From Gemmatimonadota bacterium (GTDB lineage: Bacteria > Gemmatimonadota > Gemmatimonadetes > Gemmatimonadales > Gemmatimonadaceae), in assembly GCA_028287285.1 (NCBI GenBank), contig JAQBPY010000226.1:1-55699 (forward strand): a stretch of 55,699 nt of DNA, read 5' to 3'. Below are positions 43,484 through 53,200 of the stretch, in pieces (positions within the stretch are counted from its first letter, which is position 1; every line of letters begins with the position of its first letter). The translations under genes and the position numbers were made by a program. A model generated the notes under the pieces. That model had not been told where the DNA came from. It was given only the letters and a program-made list of their open reading frames with translations, and searched no databases.

Positions 43484-44080
43484 TCACCGCGGAGGCGGTC
43501 GATCGGGCAACAACGAAGCCAGCAGATAGAAAGAGTCCAGCGTCTCCGCCACGTCGCGCGGGAGCGGGGCCGTACGCGAGCGCGTGCAGTGCACCGTATA
43601 GTACTTCGCGCCGATGCGTGCCTCGAGCGTCACACTCTGGCCGTCGATCTGGACACGGTTGCATTGCGTCAATGCATACTGCCAATAGTTACCGGCACGA
43701 ATCGTCGAGAGAAGGCTGTCGATGAGGGCAGGGGCGACGAGCACCGAGTCCACATTCACCGGGGCTGCGTCCTGACTTTCAGGTTGGTACTTGCTCACAT
43801 ACATCCAGCCAGTTTTACGCCGCTCAACACGACCGACATGGGTTCCGGCGAACGATTGCGTCTCAAAGAGCCGCACCACGGTGTCGCCCGACGCTGACGC
43901 CGCGGCCAGCGGACGTTCCCGTAAGCGCGGATAAATGACTGCGGTCCAGCCGCCGCTCCCGTACAATGCGATTTGTTCCGCGATCCATTCTTGAGATGGC
44001 GGTCGTCTCGCGCACCCTGTGAACAGAGCAAGCAAGGCGACAATCAGCCCGAACAGCCGGAAGGGAACGACGGTTTGCAT
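43484..44080 (-). CDS. predicted lipoprotein, unknown function
   Basis: A 198-residue protein with a lipoprotein signal: hydrophobic FRLFGLIVALLALFTGCARR with the lipobox FTGC. The mature part is polar, with alternating short strands (WTAVIYPRLRERPLA, GRVERRKTGWMYVSKYQP, VTLEARIGAKYYTVHC), suggesting a small beta domain on the membrane surface. No family is recognised. It is convergent with the small membrane protein gene and divergent from the next one. Confidence 0.72.
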   Translation of the reverse strand: MQTVVPFRLFGLIVALLALFTGCARRPPSQEWIAEQIALYGSGGWTAVIYPRLRERPLAAASASGDTVVRLFETQSFAGTHVGRVERRKTGWMYVSKYQPESQDAAPVNVDSVLVAPALIDSLLSTIRAGNYWQYALTQCNRVQIDGQSVTLEARIGAKYYTVHCTRSRTAPLPRDVAETLDSFYLLASLLPDRPPPR

Positions 44081-44211
44081 ATCCTGCTCCGATGTGAGAC
44101 CGGATCACGACGAGCGCACGGCTCTCGGATAGTACCGGGCATATCGTACTGCGACATCGCAATCTATGGGAGGAAATCCGCGGTCTTGTTGCCCTGCACG
44201 ACACGGCATTG

Positions 44212-44230
44212 TACTTTGCGGCACAAAGTA
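44212..44230. promoter_or_regulatory. short palindrome at a gene start
   Basis: TACTTTG (44212-44218) and CAAAGTA (44224-44230) are perfect reverse complements separated by 5 bp. The right arm ends one base before the ATG at 44232. It could be an operator or could mask the ribosome site. It may mean that the true start lies downstream. Confidence 0.4.
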
Positions 44231-44231
44231 T

Positions 44232-44768
44232 ATGGGCGAATTTGTCGATAGGGAGTCGACGCGAGATCCAACGGCATGGGAGGGAGGCGTGGGGAAGTGG
44301 TTGAGACGCATCCGTGGCGCCATCGGGACCGGTTTGACCTGGGCAGCGGCTTGGGGCGGCGCTGGCACCCTCGTGATGCTGGGGTTTCTGCTTCGAACCG
44401 GTAGTCGTCCCGACGCTCCCGTTCCGCTCATGTTTGCGGCCGCCGGGTTTGTCGCTGGCCTGCTTTTCTCGGGAGTGCTGGCGCTTGTTGAGGGCCGTCG
44501 CCGGTTCGATCAGATGTCTCTCCGACGCTTTGCGGCATGGGGGGCGGCCGGAGGGTTCCTGCTCGCCGCGGCATTTGTCCTGGCCGTTTCCCTCTCAGGG
44601 GACCCCGGTTTCCTCTTGAATCTAGTGGTCGTTGGGCCGGTCTTTGCGCTTGCCGCCGCGGGCTCGGCCGCTGGTTCGCTGGCCCTGGCCAGAAGGGCAC
44701 AGGACCGCGAGTTGCTCGAGACGACTGAGGACGTGACCGCGGTGGGATTCCGCGCTCGGCATCCATGA
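44232..44768 (+). CDS. membrane protein of four predicted helices, unknown
   Basis: About 178 residues. Hydrophobic segments: GTGLTWAAAWGGAGTLVML, PLMFAAAGFVAGLLFSGVLAL, FAAWGAAGGFLLAAAFVLAV, and LVVVGPVFALAAAGSAAGSL. The C terminus is cytoplasmic-looking and acidic (DRELLETTEDVTAVG). It resembles small uncharacterised membrane proteins of Gemmatimonadota. The start is uncertain because a palindrome covers the ribosome-site position. Confidence 0.62.
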   Translation: MGEFVDRESTRDPTAWEGGVGKWLRRIRGAIGTGLTWAAAWGGAGTLVMLGFLLRTGSRPDAPVPLMFAAAGFVAGLLFSGVLALVEGRRRFDQMSLRRFAAWGAAGGFLLAAAFVLAVSLSGDPGFLLNLVVVGPVFALAAAGSAAGSLALARRAQDRELLETTEDVTAVGFRARHP

Positions 44769-44845
44769 CCTGTCGCGGACGACGCTTGATCCAGCGACAC
44801 GAGTGCGGTTTTGTTTCCAAGCGTGCCCTCGAGAGCGACGATGGA

Positions 44846-44985
44846 GCTGTTAGTGCTTCTTCGAGGACGCAGGTGCCTTCTTCGAGGAGCTCACTCGCGC
44901 CTTCTTGCCCACGCCAGACTTCTTCGACGTCGGGCTTTTACGAGGGCACCGAGATTGCCGTCGCTCAGTTCGTCGCGCACGTGCT
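44846..44985 (-). pseudogene. possible remnant with Lys/Ser-rich histone-like tail
   Basis: The reverse strand contains KSPTSKKSGVGKKARVSSSK followed by KAPASSKKH and a stop (44846-44935). This is a histone-H1-like basic tail of the kind found at the end of bacterial DNA-binding or toxin-related proteins. Upstream of it the sensible text (LLHREHVRDELSDGNLGALV) is in another frame, so the gene appears broken or this is chance. Weak evidence. Confidence 0.25.
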
Positions 44986-45089
44986 CTCGATGAAGTAGTG
45001 CGACGCCGACCTCATGGACGAAGCTGACGGGGGACGCCGGAAAAGGAGCGGCGCATCGGCCTGGGGCGTAAAAAAACATTCCCGTGCAT

Positions 45090-45113
45090 CCTTGACAATA
45101 AAAATTGTCAAGG
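45090..45113. promoter_or_regulatory. perfect palindromic operator before ArsR-type gene
   Basis: CCTTGACAAT (45090-45099) and ATTGTCAAGG (45104-45113) are perfect 10-bp inverted repeats around AAAA. The site ends 12 bp before the regulator ATG and contains a TTGACA that could be the -35 box. This is the expected architecture for an autorepressed ArsR operon. Confidence 0.78.
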
Positions 45114-45125
45114 CTACCATCCCTC

Positions 45126-45728
45126 ATGTTCGACATCCAAGTCATCGATGATCCGGCGGCGGCAACGGTGGCCCTGGAGCCGATGCGAAGCCGACTGCTC
45201 TCCGAACTGGCCGCGCCCGCCTCGGCGGCCACGTTGGCCACGCGGGTCGGCCTGACTCGGCAAAAGATCAACTACCACCTGCACGCGTTGGAGGCGCACG
45301 GGCTGGTCCGGCTCGCACAGGAACGCAAATGGGGCGGGCTCACGGAACGGTTGCTCATCGCGACGGCCGCTTCCTACATCGTTTCGCCGAGCGCGTTGGG
45401 CCCCGTCGCCGTCGATCCGGATCGCGAAGTCGATCGGCTGTCCGCGAGCTATCTCATCGCCCTGGGTGCGCGCGTTGTCCGCGAGGTGGGCAATCTCGTT
45501 CGTCGTGCGAACGAGTCGGGCAAGCGCCTCGCGACTCTGGCGGTGGATACCGAGGTTCGCTTTCGGTCGCCAACAGACCGCGCCGCGTTCAGCCACGAGC
45601 TCACCGAAGCCATCGCAACGCTCGTTTCCAAATACCACGATGAATCCGCACCCGGCGGCCGCGCGCATCGCCTGGTCGTCGTGGCGCACCCACTATCTCA
45701 GAAATCCAATCCAAAGGAGCCATCATGA
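45126..45728 (+). CDS. ArsR-type winged-helix regulator
   Basis: A 200-residue protein. The winged helix occupies about residues 12-75: LEPMRSRLLSELAAPASAAT, then LATRVGLTRQKINYHLHALE and AHGLVRLAQERKWGGLTERL. The C-terminal about 110 residues form a helical domain ending in a polar tail. No metal-binding Cys cluster is visible, so a non-metal signal is likely. The ATG at 45126 is chosen because the frame upstream runs into the operator. Its stop overlaps the start of the SRPBCC gene (ATGA), the usual pairing of such regulators with AHSA1-type proteins. Confidence 0.88.
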   Translation: MFDIQVIDDPAAATVALEPMRSRLLSELAAPASAATLATRVGLTRQKINYHLHALEAHGLVRLAQERKWGGLTERLLIATAASYIVSPSALGPVAVDPDREVDRLSASYLIALGARVVREVGNLVRRANESGKRLATLAVDTEVRFRSPTDRAAFSHELTEAIATLVSKYHDESAPGGRAHRLVVVAHPLSQKSNPKEPS

Positions 45729-46540
45729 GCGTGAAGAAAGAAGCCTCCGGACGTCGTTCCGTTCAGGTCGAAGTCGAAGTTCCTGGCACCCCCGAGGAAG
45801 TATGGCAGGCCATTGCGACCGGCCCTGGCGTCTCGTCCTGGTTCGTGCCAACGGAGTTCGAGGAGATCGACGGAAAGCCTGTTGCAGTGAAAGCGAATTT
45901 TGGTCCGGGCATGGTGGCCCGCTCTTCCGTGTTGACGTGGGATGCGCCGCGGAAGTTCACCGCGCAGGGCGAGGGCTGGGGTGGCTCGCCACCCATGGCA
46001 ACCGAGTGGAGCGTGGAAGCGCGCGCGGGTGGTGTGTGCGTCGTCCGTGTGGTGCATAGCCTCTTCGCCAGCACCGACGACTGGGATAACCAGCTCGAAG
46101 CCACCGAATCCGGCTGGCCCGGCTTCTTCCGCACCCTGCGGATCTATCTCACTCACTTTCGCGGTCAACGCTCCGCGATCATGCAGTTCGTGGCGCCCGT
46201 TACGGGAACCGAAGCGGAAGCATGGGAAGCGCTTACCACGGCAGTGGGTCTGAAAGGCGTGAACGTCGGACAGCACTGGACGTCGCCCGCGGGAGTCCCG
46301 ACGCTCGGTGGCGTTGCGGAGTACGTCAGCCAGACTCCGTACGACGCACTGCTGCGGCTCGACACGCCGGGTCCGGGAGTCGGCGCGCTTGGCGCCTTCA
46401 ACATGGGCGGGCAGAGCATGATTGCGCTGACCGTCTACCACTATGGCGATCAGGCGGCCGAAACCGCCGCCCGCGAGACACCGCTCTGGCAGGCGTGGAT
46501 CCAGGAACGCTTCCCCGCCCCCACGGAGCCGAGTACGTGA
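45725..46540 (+). CDS. SRPBCC (AHSA1-like) protein with two domains
   Basis: A 271-residue protein containing an AHSA1-type START-like domain at about 8-140 (QVEVEVPGTPEEVWQAIATG, VSSWFVPTEFEEIDG, GWPGFFRTLRIYLTHF). A second, more divergent copy lies at about 145-265 (VTGTEAEAWEALTTAVGLKG). These beta-grasp cavities bind hydrophobic ligands. It is cotranscribed with the ArsR-type regulator and has AAAGGAG 6 bp upstream of the ATG. The ligand is unknown. Confidence 0.88.
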   Translation: MSVKKEASGRRSVQVEVEVPGTPEEVWQAIATGPGVSSWFVPTEFEEIDGKPVAVKANFGPGMVARSSVLTWDAPRKFTAQGEGWGGSPPMATEWSVEARAGGVCVVRVVHSLFASTDDWDNQLEATESGWPGFFRTLRIYLTHFRGQRSAIMQFVAPVTGTEAEAWEALTTAVGLKGVNVGQHWTSPAGVPTLGGVAEYVSQTPYDALLRLDTPGPGVGALGAFNMGGQSMIALTVYHYGDQAAETAARETPLWQAWIQERFPAPTEPST

Positions 46541-46573
46541 GAACCTCGAGATGTGGCGTGTAACAGAGTTGTG

Positions 46574-46617
46574 ATGGCGTTGTCGCCCTTCGCTTCGCTC
46601 GAGGACGACAACGCCAT
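46574..46617. terminator. inverted repeat between convergent genes
   Basis: ATGGCGTTGTCG (46574-46585) pairs perfectly with CGACAACGCCAT (46606-46617) across a 20-nt loop that contains CTTCGCTTCGCTCGAGG. It lies between the convergent SRPBCC and DsrE-like genes. It lacks a clear U-tract, so it may be a factor-dependent or structural terminator. Confidence 0.5.
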
Positions 46618-46651
46618 TATCTCCGGTGTAGCGAGTGCAGTGATGCTCGCG

Positions 46652-47302
46652 CTAGGTGCCGAGCATGAAGGCACAACCCGCATTCTGCGCGCGAATGAGA
46701 GCATAGATTCCAGACGGAACAAGAATCGCCCCCGGTACGAGATTCGCTCGCAGCTCCCCCTGTACCTCCTCCACATTTCCCTTCGTCTGCTCCGCAAACC
46801 GTCGTCCTATGTTGCCAAGCGCCACGTTACACACCAAGCTGATCATCCCACGTTGGTGCATCGTTTCCATCATGGTCGCCGAATTGCCAGCGGAATTTCC
46901 AGCGCGCCAAAACACGTTGCGTCGCGCTGGTGCGCCCGTCACCGGATCTTTGATTTTTGAGTCCGCTCCAATCGCATAGCGGTCCCACATGCGGTCATTG
47001 AGCGCCATCGAGGTACCAAGTCGACGGAACACGACAACCGGGCGCGTCTCGGACAGGGTTGTGTCATGCACTTCGTGAAAATGATCGAGAAATGTTGCAG
47101 CGTAGTCGAGGACTGCGCCATCATCGATCACGTTGGCATTGAACACCACGCGATACTTTGCGGTAGCGAGCCGGTCGAGCCACGAGGTATCCCACGGCCC
47201 CGAGGCAGTGGGCACGGGAGCGGCGTGCAACTCGGTTGGATCGATAGCCAGCGTCGCTGCGGCGACCCCTATGCGTGCGAGAAATTCTCTGCGTCGGGTC
47301 AT
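46652..47302 (-). CDS. Tat-exported DsrE-like protein
   Basis: A 216-residue protein with a twin-arginine signal (MTRRREFLARIGVAAATLAI; motif RRREFL). The mature domain resembles the DsrE/DsrF fold: KYRVVFNANVIDDGAVLDYA, TRPVVVFRRLGTSMAL, and VPSGIYALIRAQNAGCAFM near the C terminus, with one conserved-looking Cys. DsrE-like proteins carry sulfur or bind small ligands; similar Tat-exported forms are common but uncharacterised. It is a single gene, convergent with SRPBCC. Confidence 0.78.
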   Translation of the reverse strand: MTRRREFLARIGVAAATLAIDPTELHAAPVPTASGPWDTSWLDRLATAKYRVVFNANVIDDGAVLDYAATFLDHFHEVHDTTLSETRPVVVFRRLGTSMALNDRMWDRYAIGADSKIKDPVTGAPARRNVFWRAGNSAGNSATMMETMHQRGMISLVCNVALGNIGRRFAEQTKGNVEEVQGELRANLVPGAILVPSGIYALIRAQNAGCAFMLGT

Positions 47303-47426
47303 GTGAACGCTCCGCTCGTGTGAATCACACTGAATCGCACCAAATCCAGACGCCCTCTGGCTACCTGACGACGATGCGTGCCTGACTGTACAGGCCGCAG
47401 CTCACTGCTCCGCAAGCACCGTTCCC

Positions 47427-48590
47427 TCAGCGTAGCATTGCCTTGGCAATGGTGTTCAACTGCATGTTGCTCGTGCCTTCGTAGATCGCGCCGATCTTCG
47501 CGTCGCGATAGAACTTTTCCGCAGGATAGTCGGTGGTGTATCCATACCCGCCAAACAGCTCGAGCGACACGGATGTAACGCGCTCCGCGACCTGGCTGGA
47601 GAACAACTTTGCCATCGCACCCTCCATGGCAATGTCATGTCCCGCATCCTTGAGCCGCGCGGCATTATAGACCATGAGCCGTGCGGCCTCCGTCTCCGTG
47701 CGCGCCTGCGCGAGCTGGAACTGGATTCCCTGAAACTCGCCGAGCGTCTTTCCGAACTGTGTTCGTTCCTTGACGTAGGACGTTGCGGCGGCAAGCGCGC
47801 CCTGGCTCACGCCGATCATCTGCGCGCCAATGCCGATGCGGCCTTCGTTGAGGGTCTCGATGGCCACCTTGTAGCCCTGGCCCACGGGGCCGAGCACGTT
47901 TTCGGCGGGCACTTCGACGCCGTCCAGGATGAGCTCCGTGGTGCTCGATGCGCGGATACCGAGCTTGTCTTCCTTCTTGCCCACGGAGAAGCCGGCAAAA
48001 TCGCGCTCGACGATGAACGCCGTGATACCCTTGTAGCCTGCGCCCGGATTCGTGTTGGCGAAGACGATGTAGATGCCGGCTTCGGCGCCGTTGGTGATCC
48101 ACATCTTGCGGCCCGTGAGCACCCAGCTGTCGCCACGCTTTTCCGCCCGCGTGGCCATGCCGAATGCGTCGGAGCCGGAACCGGGCTCACTCAAGGCATA
48201 TGCGCCGATGGTGTCGCTCGTGAGGCGCGGGAGGTACCTGGCCTTGAGTGCGTCGCTCCCATACCGCGTGATGGGGTAGTTCACGAGCGTGTTCTGGACG
48301 TCGATGAGAATGGCCGCGGCCGCATCGAGCTTGCTGACCTCCTCCACGGCGATGGCCACCATGGTCAATGTCCCGGCGGCGCCGCCGTATTGCTCGGGCA
48401 CCTCGATGCCCATGAGCCCCATCTCGAAATACTTCGTGATGAGGTCAGGGTCGATCCTGCCAGCGCGCTCCATGGTGGAGACCCTGGGCTTCACCTCTTC
48501 CTGCGCGAAGCCGGCAACGGCATCGCGGAAGAGGATCTCGTCGTCGGAAAAGAGCGTGAGGGGCGGATGTGCGCTGGAGTCGGATGACAT
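47427..48590 (-). CDS. acyl-CoA dehydrogenase
   Basis: A 387-residue flavoenzyme of normal length. Landmarks: GLMGIEVPEQYGGAAGTLTM, YALSEPGSGSDAFGMATRAE (FAD/substrate signature), WVLTGRKMWITNGAEAGIY, RTQFGKTLGEFQGIQFQLAQ, LFGGYGYTTDYPAEKFYRDA, and IGAIYEGTSNMQLNTIA with the catalytic Glu in YEGT, as in short/medium-chain enzymes. It catalyses alpha,beta-dehydrogenation of acyl-CoA with electron transfer to ETF. The ATG at 48590 lies 20 bp after the CbiX gene; a longer frame exists but overlaps CbiX. Confidence 0.95.
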   Translation of the reverse strand: MSSDSSAHPPLTLFSDDEILFRDAVAGFAQEEVKPRVSTMERAGRIDPDLITKYFEMGLMGIEVPEQYGGAAGTLTMVAIAVEEVSKLDAAAAILIDVQNTLVNYPITRYGSDALKARYLPRLTSDTIGAYALSEPGSGSDAFGMATRAEKRGDSWVLTGRKMWITNGAEAGIYIVFANTNPGAGYKGITAFIVERDFAGFSVGKKEDKLGIRASSTTELILDGVEVPAENVLGPVGQGYKVAIETLNEGRIGIGAQMIGVSQGALAAATSYVKERTQFGKTLGEFQGIQFQLAQARTETEAARLMVYNAARLKDAGHDIAMEGAMAKLFSSQVAERVTSVSLELFGGYGYTTDYPAEKFYRDAKIGAIYEGTSNMQLNTIAKAMLR

Positions 48591-48609
48591 GGAAGTTCCG
48601 GAGAGTGCC

Positions 48610-49095
48610 TTAGAGGGCGGAGGCGACGGATGGCGCGTCCGCGCTTGCGACGGGACGGCAGCGGCAGGCGTCGCCGCAGGCTGTGCCCGAGCGCGACGAA
48701 TGCCAGCATTGCTCGCTGCTGATTGGATGTTGGACGGAAAGGCCGGCCCGGAGCAGAATGAGCTCCGCCAGCTTTTCGTGGACGCCGAATGCGTTGGTGA
48801 CGCGAACCTGCAGGGTCGGATACCGTCTGGCCGCAGCAGCGACCATGCGGGGAATGTCGCCCGTGGAGTGCTTGCCCGGGGACAGCATGTACGGAAAGCA
48901 GATGACTTCGGTGGCGCCGGCCTCGACGCACTGGCGGAGCCCGGTCTCGATGGACGGCTCGGCCAACTCCATGTGCGCATATCTGCAAATAACTGACGAG
49001 CCCGCCATGGCTTGGACAAGGTTCGCCATACAATCCATCATCTCGTTGGCGGCATCTCGGCGCGAGCCGTGGTCGATGAGGAGAATTGCGATCAC
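48610..49095 (-). CDS. CbiX-type chelatase (single-domain)
   Basis: A 161-residue protein of the small CbiX/SirB class II chelatase group. The metal-binding His residues are in LLIDHGSRRDAANEMM and YMLSPGKHSTGDIPRM, with the typical SIETGLRQCVEAGATEVICF helix-strand. The last about 40 residues are Ser/Cys/Ala-rich and unlike the family. It would insert Co or Fe into sirohydrochlorin or a related tetrapyrrole. No other tetrapyrrole gene is in the window. It lies upstream of the acyl-CoA dehydrogenase on the same strand. Confidence 0.88.
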   Translation of the reverse strand: MIAILLIDHGSRRDAANEMMDCMANLVQAMAGSSVICRYAHMELAEPSIETGLRQCVEAGATEVICFPYMLSPGKHSTGDIPRMVAAAARRYPTLQVRVTNAFGVHEKLAELILLRAGLSVQHPISSEQCWHSSRSGTACGDACRCRPVASADAPSVASAL

Positions 49096-49317
49096 GTGAG
49101 CACCGGGGTCGGGAAATTCATGTCTGCAAGATATCGGGTGGCTGCCGTCATCGCAGAACCGGGAGAGATGCCGCAGGACATGGTGTTCGTTCGCTCCTGA
49201 ATACCCCGAGTCACGCGGAAATCACGGCGGGATAACGACATCCCCGTAACTCTGCCCTCGAAGCGGACCCCAATGTCCGCTTTCCGGCTTTCAACCAGCA
49301 TTCGGCAGAGGCAACGC

Positions 49318-50214
49318 ATGCGTACACTGACTACACTCGGACTGGTTCTTTTCCTTGGCTCGGGCGCCCACGCGCAGCAGACGCTGTTCAAGGACGAGGC
49401 AATCGACCTGAAGGAAAGCGCCGTTCTGCACGATTCCAAGACCCTCATCGTGCCGTACTACACCCTGTTGGCGAGCGCGAACGGCGGCATGTGGGTCAGC
49501 GGCGGCAACGCGAGGCTGCACGCAAAGTTCTTCGTGCTCGGCATCGACAAGGCCACCATGCAGGAGCTGTCGGCCAGGCTGCAGGACGATCTCGTGACCA
49601 GGCTCCGCGGCATTGGCTTCACGGTGCTCACGTACAACGATGTTAAAGACCACGACGTGATGAAGGGGGCCGACCGCAGGACCCCGGACAAGGACCCGAA
49701 ATACGACGGCATGAACACCACGAAGGACCGTGGGGGAGACGCGAACTTCGTCATCGCGACGTTCAACGACGAGTCCAACATCAAGCCGGCCCTCCAGGGC
49801 GCGCACTGGGGTCTCCGGGGCATTGCAAAAGACAAGGATGCGGTGTTGATGGTGCCGGAGCTCTGGTACGAGATCCCCATCGCCGTTGGAAAGGGAGAAG
49901 AGGGCTATACCGACAAGGCGGAGATCTCCGTGCTTCCCGGCATGAAGCTGCATCGCGCAAACGTGGTGTTCATCAATCAGAAGGCTCGTGGGGGCACGGT
50001 CCAGATCAAGTACAACCACAAGGTCAGTGACGACGTGGGCACCGTGGTGAAAGGCGCCAGCGACGACTTCAGCTTCGGGGAGTTCAAGCGTGGCTCGCAG
50101 GATTTCACCGTGACGCTCGACAAGGAGAAGTTCAAGGCGGGCGTGATGCGAGGCGGCCTCGCCTTCAACGACGTCATCATCGCACAGGTGAAGAAGGAGC
50201 AGTTGACGAAGTAA
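49318..50214 (+). CDS. secreted protein of unknown function
   Basis: A 298-residue protein with a cleavable signal (MRTLTTLGLVLFLGSGAHAQ). The mature region is alpha/beta with motifs such as KTLIVPYYTLLASANGG, LQDDLVTRLRGIGFTVLTY, and NFVIATFNDESNIKPAL, giving the look of a periplasmic binding or assembly protein. Lys-rich beta segments close it (VTLDKEKFKAG). The family is not recognised. The ATG at 49318 follows AGAGG and fits the signal peptide. It is convergent with the tricorn-like gene. Confidence 0.72.
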   Translation: MRTLTTLGLVLFLGSGAHAQQTLFKDEAIDLKESAVLHDSKTLIVPYYTLLASANGGMWVSGGNARLHAKFFVLGIDKATMQELSARLQDDLVTRLRGIGFTVLTYNDVKDHDVMKGADRRTPDKDPKYDGMNTTKDRGGDANFVIATFNDESNIKPALQGAHWGLRGIAKDKDAVLMVPELWYEIPIAVGKGEEGYTDKAEISVLPGMKLHRANVVFINQKARGGTVQIKYNHKVSDDVGTVVKGASDDFSFGEFKRGSQDFTVTLDKEKFKAGVMRGGLAFNDVIIAQVKKEQLTK

Positions 50215-50233
50215 GTTGGTGCGCTCGCACCAG

Positions 50234-53200
50234 CTACTTTCGTGCGGGCAGCTGTCCCAGCAACACCTTCACCGCCGCATCCAGCTGCGAATCCTTTCCT
50301 GAATAGCCTTCCCCAACGGGCCTGATGACCAGCTGATCCACCGGACGCGGAACCAGTTCCATGTCCTTTCCGTCGGTGCTCGTGATACGTGTGCCAGGCA
50401 GGCGTACCGTGGTGCCGTCCAGCAACGTCCGGTTCGACGTGAAGATGATCCACCCCGCCGTGGGCTCGCCAACGACGGAGCCGAGTTTCATGGAGCGGTA
50501 GCCTTCCGTGAAATCCTCCGCGTCCGACAACGAGTGCTGGTTCACCACCAGCACCGTTGGCAGCTCCAGCGACCGCTGCCCAAGCGCGGTGCGCGCACCC
50601 GTGACCGGCTGCCCGCGGCCCTGCATGTTGAGGTACGGCTTCCGCGACAGCACATCCAGCGCATACGGGTTCACGAACCCCCCGTTGTTGTTGCGCATAT
50701 CGACCACGATGCCTTCGCGGTCATGCTGCTCCGCATCGAGATCGGCGTAAAGCTGGTGAAGCGCAGGCTCCCCCATGTCCACCATGTGCACGTAGCCAAG
50801 CCGCCCGCCGCTGGCTTTCGCCACGTAGTCGCGGCGCGATTCCACCCACGCGCGATACAGTAGTCCCTTTTCCGCCGTGGCAGTGATGGGCCGCAGCGTG
50901 ACCTGCCTTACGCTCCCCGACCTGGGGGCAACGGTTACCACGGTCTGCTTCCCGATACGATAGCCGAGCAGCTCGTCGAGATTCGTTGATGCGTTTACAG
51001 CCTTGCCATCGATGGCGGTGACCGCATCACCAACGGCAATCGATCCGCTCAGTGCCGCCGGTGTCAACGCAACCACCTCCGTCACACGCAGCGTTCCCGT
51101 ACGCTCATACTCCGCGCGGTCGAACCGGAGTCCGAGCCGGCCGGTGTAGGGCTGCTGCGCGGCCGGACCGCCAATGCCGAGGTGCGATGCATTGAGCTCG
51201 CCGATCATGAGATTCATCACGCGGCGCATCTCATCCGGCGTGCGCGCATTGGACACCCGGTCGCCGTACGTCTCGTGCAGCGCCGTCCAGTCGGCACCGT
51301 GCATCTTTTCGTCAAAGAAGTTGTCGCGCAGAAACGACCACGCCTGCTGGAACACGGCACCCTTTTCCTTCGAGAAATCGACGTCGAGCTCCGCGGTGGC
51401 CGCCACAGGGCGCACCACGCGCGATTCCACCGTGATGGCATTGACGCGGCCATTTTCGAGATAGTACACCTCACGGCCATCCGACGACCATTGCGTCGAG
51501 CTCTTGAAGCCGGGCGTGCTGGTGAGCTGGCGGGCGACCGGATTGTCCGTGAGGTCGTCCACGCTGTACGTGTACAGGTTGGTCTGGGCCGCCGCATTCG
51601 CCGTGAGGAGGAGCGTCTTGCCATCGGGGCTGAGTACCGCGGCGCTCACGTTCACACCGGTGGGCAGGGCGTTCGCGCGGCGCCGGATGTCGTCAAACAC
51701 GATCGTGGTGTTCCGCCGTGCCGCCGCGGAGCTGTCGCGCCGCGCGGTGGTGTCGGCCGTGGGAGCAGCCGGCGGCGCTGCGGGCACGCCCGGTCCGGGC
51801 TGCTGCGTGGGCGTACGTGCGGGTGTGGTGTTGAACAGGTCGCGGAACTGGTCCTCGCGGAATTTCGGCGCACGGGGCACGAGGTCCACGCGCACGGCAT
51901 CGCCGTCTTCGGTGCGTTGCCCCGAGGAGAACACCAGAAATGTTCCGTCGGCGCTCCACGACACGCCGCCGCCGTTCGTGTTGGAGAGCCAGCTCGCCTG
52001 GCGAGGAGGCGTCGAGCCGTCCGCCGCGGTGATGAACAGATTGGTGAAACGCTTGCTGCCGTCGTTTCCCGCGTAGGCCAGCCAGCGGCCGTCGGGCGAC
52101 CAGGCGAATTCGCGCTCGTCCACGAACGGGGGGCGGCTCAGCGTCCCGCTTGCGACGCGGCGATCCGTACCCGCTGCCACGTCGAGCACCCGAAGCTCTT
52201 TGCCGCCATGCACGAACGCGATGCGCCGCCCGTCGGGCGACCAGCGCGGCGTGATCTCGTTCTCGCTGCCGCGGGTGAGCTGCGTCTCCGTGCGGGTGCC
52301 GAAGTCGTACATGAAGATGTGCCACACGCCGTCGCGATCGCTCGAGTAGGCGAGGCGGCGGCTGTCGGGTGCCCAGGCCAGCTGCTCTTCGGCGCCCGGT
52401 GTGTTCGTGACGCGCGCCGCTTCGCCGCCATCACGGGCGGACGCGGCAAAGATTTCTCCGCGCACGGTAAAGGCGATCTTCCTGTTGTCGGGGGAGAGCG
52501 CGAGCTGCTGAAAGCCGTTCGTCAGCGCGAGGTGTTCCACCACAGGTCCGGCCGACGCGCCGCGCAGCGTGATCGGGACTTTGCGTGATTGCCTCGACGC
52601 GACGTCATACGTCCACACGCCAAAGTCGCGCTCGAAGGCGATGGCCTGGCCATCTGCCGAGATGGACGGAAAGAGCAGGCGTCCGCCGGAAAATTTCGTG
52701 AGCGCCGTTGCGTCGCCGCCCCTGGTGCCGCGCGACCAGAGATTTTCGTTGCCGTTGCGGTCGCTCATGAAGTAGATCGTGCCGCCGTCGGGCGACCACA
52801 TGGGCCAGAGGCTCTTGGCACCGCCGCTTGTGACCGGTTCGTAACGGGGCGGGTTAGGGCTTCCGGGGGCGACGTCGTGGACGAGCCAGATCTCGCTTTC
52901 GTCGAGGTGACTGTGACCGTGCCGCCACCATTGGCCAAAGGGCACGCCGCGCGCCGTGATCGCGAGCGTCGCACCATCGGGCGCGGGTGCGGCAAAGTAT
53001 TCCGCGGCATAACGGTCGGCGGCGACCTGCATTGGGGTGCCGCCCCCGGCGCTTACGCGCCACACGTCGCTCATGCCGGCAATGTCTCGGCTGGTGGACG
53101 AAAAGTAGATCCACTTTCCGTCGCGCGACCAGTTGTCGAGCGCGTCGTTGGTGTCGTCGAAGGTGATGCGCTGGAGGTCGCCCGTGGCCAGCGTGAGGAT

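Noticed and set aside
51182..52588. 468-codon plus-strand frame opposite the tricorn-like protease
   Set aside because: Antisense shadow of TolB-type repeats; no start signal and no recognisable domain.
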